Source: Chloroflexota bacterium (GTDB lineage Bacteria; Chloroflexota; Anaerolineae; Aggregatilineales; Phototrophicaceae). From it: a stretch of 8,927 nt of DNA. Under the pieces are notes generated by a model. That model was not told the DNA's origin. It searched no databases and was given only the letters and a program-made list of their open reading frames with translations. The DNA is taken from NCBI GenBank assembly GCA_003242205.1, contig QGUR01000182.1:1-8927 (forward strand), written 5' to 3'. Both the position numbers and the translations under genes were made by a program. Shown here piece by piece: positions 6,599 through 8,927 of the stretch (position 1 is the stretch's first letter; every line of letters begins with the position of its first letter).

Positions 6599-7561
6599 TC
6601 AGGGGCCGGCCTGATCGACGCCCTCGCCGGTAACGGCGACTTTCGGCACGAGTACCCGCAGGGCCTGAGGAACCACCTCGACCGTCAGCGGCATGTCATC
6701 AAACGGCTCGCCATCACAGATCACGCTCTGGGGCGGATCGACTTCGACGCGGATCTGTCTGGCCTGCCAGTGCTGCAGGGAGTCGGTAAGGCCGACCGCG
6801 CTCGCCGCGACCTGAAGCAGGCCGCCGATATCGGTGTCGCGTATCAACAATGCATCGAGTAGCCCATCACTGACATCAATATTACGCGCAAGGTTCAATC
6901 CCGGCAAACCGAGGTTGGCCGAGTTGGCGATCATGCAGCTAACGCCTTCGGCCTCCACCTCCTCGCCATCCAGCGTCAGACGATAGCGCGCTACCTTGCG
7001 GGCCGGGATCGTCTGAAGCGCTGACAGGACGTAGGCCAGCGAGCCGATGCGGTTCTTCGTCTCGCGATCGGCCTGATTGATCATGTCCGCTTCAAAGCCA
7101 ATCCCCACCCGCAACAGAAAGTCCCGGTCGCCGCAGCGCCCCATGTCGATGGTACGGACATCGCTGTTTTGCCCGCAGACCAGCGCCGCCGCCGCTGCCA
7201 GATCGGTCGGGATTCCCAGTTCCACGGAAACGACGTTTGCCGTGCCGCCGGGGAAAATCGCCAGCGGCACGTTCGTGTTTTGCAGGCCGCTTGCAACTTC
7301 CGTCACCGTGCCGTCGCCGCCGTAGACCGCGACCGCGCTGATTCCCGCCTCGACGGCCTCGCGCGCGAACCGGAATGCGTCGCCGCTTTTCTTCGTCAGG
7401 CGCACGTCCCAGTCGATTCCGGCCTCGTGGAACGCCTTGTTCAGCGTGCCGAGAATCGGGCGGTCCTGCCCGGCAGCGGGGTTGATGATCACCCACACAC
7501 TTTGATACGGCGCGTTACTGCTGTCGATACGCGGTTGAAGTTCCTGATTCTGTTCGGACAT
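6599..7561 (-). CDS. YegS/DAGK-family lipid kinase
   Basis: A 320-residue member of the diacylglycerol/sphingosine kinase catalytic family, which uses ATP to phosphorylate the hydroxyl of a membrane lipid such as diacylglycerol. The N-terminal Rossmann-like domain opens with VWVIINPAAG (22-31) and holds the nucleotide-binding GGDGT (81-85) and PGGTAN (104-109). The C-terminal beta domain contains the family's NSANLGLPGLNLA region and ends with the ICDGEPF stretch. Length matches soluble bacterial members. The first 18 residues are a polar tail. ATG at 7561 has GGAG 7 nt upstream. The gene sits between the LysM gene (35 bp upstream) and the phosphatase (49 bp downstream) on the same strand, which suggests co-transcription. 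The exact lipid cannot be told from the sequence. Confidence 0.93.
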   Translation of the reverse strand: MSEQNQELQPRIDSSNAPYQSVWVIINPAAGQDRPILGTLNKAFHEAGIDWDVRLTKKSGDAFRFAREAVEAGISAVAVYGGDGTVTEVASGLQNTNVPLAIFPGGTANVVSVELGIPTDLAAAAALVCGQNSDVRTIDMGRCGDRDFLLRVGIGFEADMINQADRETKNRIGSLAYVLSALQTIPARKVARYRLTLDGEEVEAEGVSCMIANSANLGLPGLNLARNIDVSDGLLDALLIRDTDIGGLLQVAASAVGLTDSLQHWQARQIRVEVDPPQSVICDGEPFDDMPLTVEVVPQALRVLVPKVAVTGEGVDQAGP

Positions 7562-7596
7562 GGATGCGCTCCACAGGGCTCGTGACAGGATTGCGC

Positions 7597-8460
7597 TCAG
7601 CCGTTATTGGCTACGAGAATGGGATTGGTTGTCGCCTCGACATTGACCGGGCTGGTGGCAACCGCCCAGACGTTGGCGACAAACGGCGTCGCGCCGACCT
7701 GCCAGAGGACAGCCGCGCCATCCGAGAGGTTGTTGTCGATGCCAATCAGCACAGGCGCTGCTTCCGTGCCGACCGGAGACATGAAGAACGACACGCGAAT
7801 CGCGTTGCTGACGCCCTGCGCGCGAACCGTCACATTTCCCGGCGCAATCAGGTATTGCGCGTTGTCAACCACCGCCGGTTCGACCAGCACAAAACCGATG
7901 CCCGGCCCCTCGTTGCCAGAGTCAGCAGCAACGGGCGGTAACGCCGCCGGGGGCAGCGCGGCTGGCGCGCGCGGCAGATACAGCGTCTGGCCGGTGGTGA
8001 TGAGGTCCGGGTTTTGCAGGCAGTTTCCGATGACCAGATCGACTAGTGGCGTGTTGGTCGCAATCGCCAGCGCGCCCAGCGTGTCGCCCGCCTGTACGGT
8101 GTAGGCTGTCCAGTCGGTGCGAACCTGACAGTTGGCCGGCACGTCGATGTTCGGCGGTTGTGCCTGTGCCTCAACAACGGGCTGCGTGACGACAAACGGC
8201 GTCTGGGTTGGCAAAGGGACGGCGGCTGTCAGCGTTAGCGCAAGGTCCTCCAGACTGGTGGTGGGCGTGACGACGACTTCCTGTGGCACGACGACCACTT
8301 CGGCCTGCGGCACGTCGGTCGCGGTGGGGAGAGGCGCTGCCTGAAACTGCGCCGACAGGGCACATGCGACCATCCCCAGCAGCAACAGACCTGCCAGCGC
8401 GATCAGAATCAGGACGACGGGTACGGCCATCAGCCTCGTTGAATCGGGTCCTCGGAACAT
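7597..8460 (-). CDS. Membrane-anchored LysM protein with Thr/Pro-rich linker
   Basis: A 287-residue envelope protein. A hydrophobic segment at about 12-33 ends in GMVAC, so C33 could be a lipoprotein site, although Met at the -3 position is unusual; otherwise it is an uncleaved membrane anchor. A linker rich in Val, Pro and Thr (about 40-105) leads to a LysM domain (about 117-163) with YTVQAGDTLGALA and LITTGQTLYLP, expected to bind peptidoglycan or a related glycan. C111 and C147 flank and lie in the LysM domain and may form a disulfide, as in similar Chloroflexota proteins. The last 100 residues (about 185-287) look like a beta-sandwich of unknown role. ATG at 8460 has AAAGG 7 nt upstream. 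It is the first gene of the probable LysM, lipid kinase, phosphatase operon. Confidence 0.88.
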   Translation of the reverse strand: MFRGPDSTRLMAVPVVLILIALAGLLLLGMVACALSAQFQAAPLPTATDVPQAEVVVVPQEVVVTPTTSLEDLALTLTAAVPLPTQTPFVVTQPVVEAQAQPPNIDVPANCQVRTDWTAYTVQAGDTLGALAIATNTPLVDLVIGNCLQNPDLITTGQTLYLPRAPAALPPAALPPVAADSGNEGPGIGFVLVEPAVVDNAQYLIAPGNVTVRAQGVSNAIRVSFFMSPVGTEAAPVLIGIDNNLSDGAAVLWQVGATPFVANVWAVATSPVNVEATTNPILVANNG

Positions 8461-8526
8461 AGGGCCGCCTTTGCACGCAGAAACCGCAATGATGTCCTGA
8501 GTCTACGGGATAAAATTTAGAGATAA

Positions 8527-8554
8527 ATTAAATTGTTGCGAGGAGGTGCTTCAA
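8527..8554 (-). promoter_or_regulatory. Candidate promoter of the LysM / lipid kinase / phosphatase operon
   Basis: On the minus strand TTGAAG (8549-8554; 4 of 6) is followed after 16 bp by TTTAAT (8527-8532; 5 of 6 to TATAAT). This predicts a start near 8520 and a leader of about 60 nt. It is the best promoter-like pair upstream of the three-gene cluster and lies in an AT-rich stretch. Confidence 0.45.
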
Positions 8555-8556
8555 GG

Positions 8557-8613
8557 ATGGCTTTTGTCTCTCAAAATGCGGAAAAAGTGGCTAGGAATTG
8601 TGAGCCAAAATAA
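8557..8613 (+). CDS. Possible 18-residue small ORF with strong ribosome site
   Basis: ATG at 8557 follows GAGGAGG (8540-8546) with 10-nt spacing and encodes MAFVSQNAEKVARNCEPK, ending in TAA. Directly after it GAGGAG (8615-8620) precedes a second ATG (8624) that gives only MKVLDDF before TAA at 8645-8647. The tandem arrangement is suggestive, but such short frames arise easily by chance and no clear plus-strand promoter was found. Not recognised. The second frame resumes after two stops as GYRNKDTGRLTAARF, which might mean a decayed gene. Confidence 0.2.
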   Translation: MAFVSQNAEKVARNCEPK

Positions 8614-8675
8614 CGAGGAGATCATGAAAGTACTGGACGACTTTTAAAAATAAGGCTACCGCAATAAAGACACAG

Positions 8676-8700
8676 GCCGGTTGACCGCGGCGCGTTTTTT
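8676..8700 (+). terminator. Weak terminator-like hairpin with T6 tract
   Basis: GCCGG (8676-8680) can pair imperfectly, with a two-base bulge, to CCGCGGC (8685-8691) around TTGA, and after three bases six T follow (8695-8700). It would end a short plus-strand transcript carrying the two tiny ORFs. The stem is weak. Confidence 0.3.
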
Positions 8701-8872
8701 GTTCTATCATCATAAAACAACTGCCTATAGGAACGTGTTCTAACCTCTTCGAGGACGGCAGCTTTTGAGTAGATACGTTTCCACCGTTCCACCTTCCATC
8801 CTTCACCGACCCCTCCGTTTGGAAGCCCGCAGCTTTAGCTGTGGGGAGGAAAAACGGGGCGCGGAGCGCCAG

Positions 8873-8901
8873 TTGCATAGTTCGCACATTTGTGTTATCC
8901 T
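8873..8901 (+). promoter_or_regulatory. Possible promoter for the TnpB frame, leaderless transcript
   Basis: TTGCAT (8873-8878) and TATCCT (8896-8901) are spaced by 17 bp, placing the start about at the ATG (8909). No Shine-Dalgarno sequence precedes that ATG, which fits a leaderless mRNA. Between them CACA-TT-TGTG (8885-8894) is a short palindrome. Matches to consensus are modest. Confidence 0.3.
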
Positions 8902-8908
8902 TTCATAT

Positions 8909-8927
8909 ATGAAGCTCATCGCGCAGG
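8909..8927 (+). CDS. tnpB: Start of a TnpB-like RNA-guided nuclease (IS200/IS605 OrfB), cut by window edge
   Basis: Only six complete codons are visible, MKLIAQ, with the next codon starting in G. TnpB proteins often begin MKLxAxVKL, so the fit is good but short. The IS605-type hairpins immediately upstream support the call. If correct, the protein is the transposon-encoded nuclease guided by an omega RNA made from the element's 3' end, which lies outside the window. Whether the copy is intact cannot be judged. Confidence 0.5.

Larger units (their letters stand above)
8744..8927 (+). mobile_element. IS200/IS605-type element end with subterminal hairpins, running off the window
   Basis: A strong hairpin CCCGCAGC (8826-8833), loop TTTA, GCTGTGGG (8838-8845), flanked by GGAAG and GAGG, is of the type found near IS200/IS605 ends. 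A second perfect hairpin GGCGC, GGA, GCGCC follows at 8858-8870. Then comes the start of a TnpB-like frame at 8909. That frame is open without stop from 8744, 55 codons before the ATG. The true left boundary is not visible, and no flanking target site could be assigned. The first hairpin's GAAGCCC and TTTA pattern, in this orientation, is also typical of the 3' end of tnpB elements, so a relic of a preceding copy is possible. Confidence 0.5.

Noticed and set aside
8731..8740. GAAC-GT-GTTC as a LexA (SOS) box
   Set aside because: The spacing between half-sites is 2 rather than the 4 of the GAAC-N4-GTTC type, and no SOS gene follows it.
8591..8887. 98-codon minus-strand frame at the right end
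   Set aside because: It runs through the IS-type hairpins and shows no domain; more likely an accident of non-coding and transposon-end DNA.
1..8927. CRISPR array, tRNA, rRNA or other known structured RNA
   Set aside because: No regularly spaced direct repeats and no tRNA- or rRNA-like segments were seen on reading both strands.

Overview
The window reads as a piece of a moderately GC-rich bacterial chromosome, probably from the Chloroflexota (Anaerolineae-like). This assignment is an inference: it rests on the Thr/Pro-rich linker followed by a LysM domain of the type seen in that phylum, on the general gene style, and on an IS200/IS605-type tnpB start at the right edge. No rRNA, tRNA or CRISPR array is visible. 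Seven substantial genes are present: six on the minus strand and one (a histidine kinase) on the plus strand.

Left part (1-1803). A HAD-family phosphatase (minus) runs off the left edge. Next comes an intergenic stretch with a possible promoter, then a good rho-independent terminator serving a two-domain thioredoxin-like protein (minus). In that protein the first thioredoxin fold has lost its CXXC motif and the second keeps CGPC. Its start codon sits directly against a hairpin. A divergent, AT-rich intergenic stretch follows. It changes abruptly, near 1720, into a short coding-like tail whose stop overlaps the ATG of the next gene.

Centre (1804-5880). A membrane histidine kinase (TM, CHASE4-like sensor, TM, HAMP, coiled coil, PAS, HisKA, HATPase) is on the plus strand without an adjacent response regulator. 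It converges on a SulP/SLC26 anion transporter with a STAS domain (minus). That transporter has its own -10 box, overlapped by an imperfect palindrome.

Right part (5881-8460). Three minus-strand genes lie 35 and 49 bp apart and look like one operon, transcribed in the order LysM envelope protein, YegS/DAGK-type lipid kinase, dual-specificity phosphatase. A lipid kinase next to a phosphatase suggests a membrane-lipid or envelope function, but the substrates are unknown.

Right edge (8461-8927). About 450 bp without a large gene hold the probable LysM operon promoter, two tiny ORFs preceded by Shine-Dalgarno-like sequences, a weak terminator-like hairpin, and then IS200/IS605-type subterminal hairpins. 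These lead into the first codons (MKLIAQ) of a TnpB, cut off by the window. I see no convincing undescribed system. The most notable features are the 45-bp palindrome at base 1 (possible fold-back artefact), the truncated gene tail coupled to the kinase, the start-adjacent hairpin of the thioredoxin gene, and the kinase/phosphatase/LysM operon.
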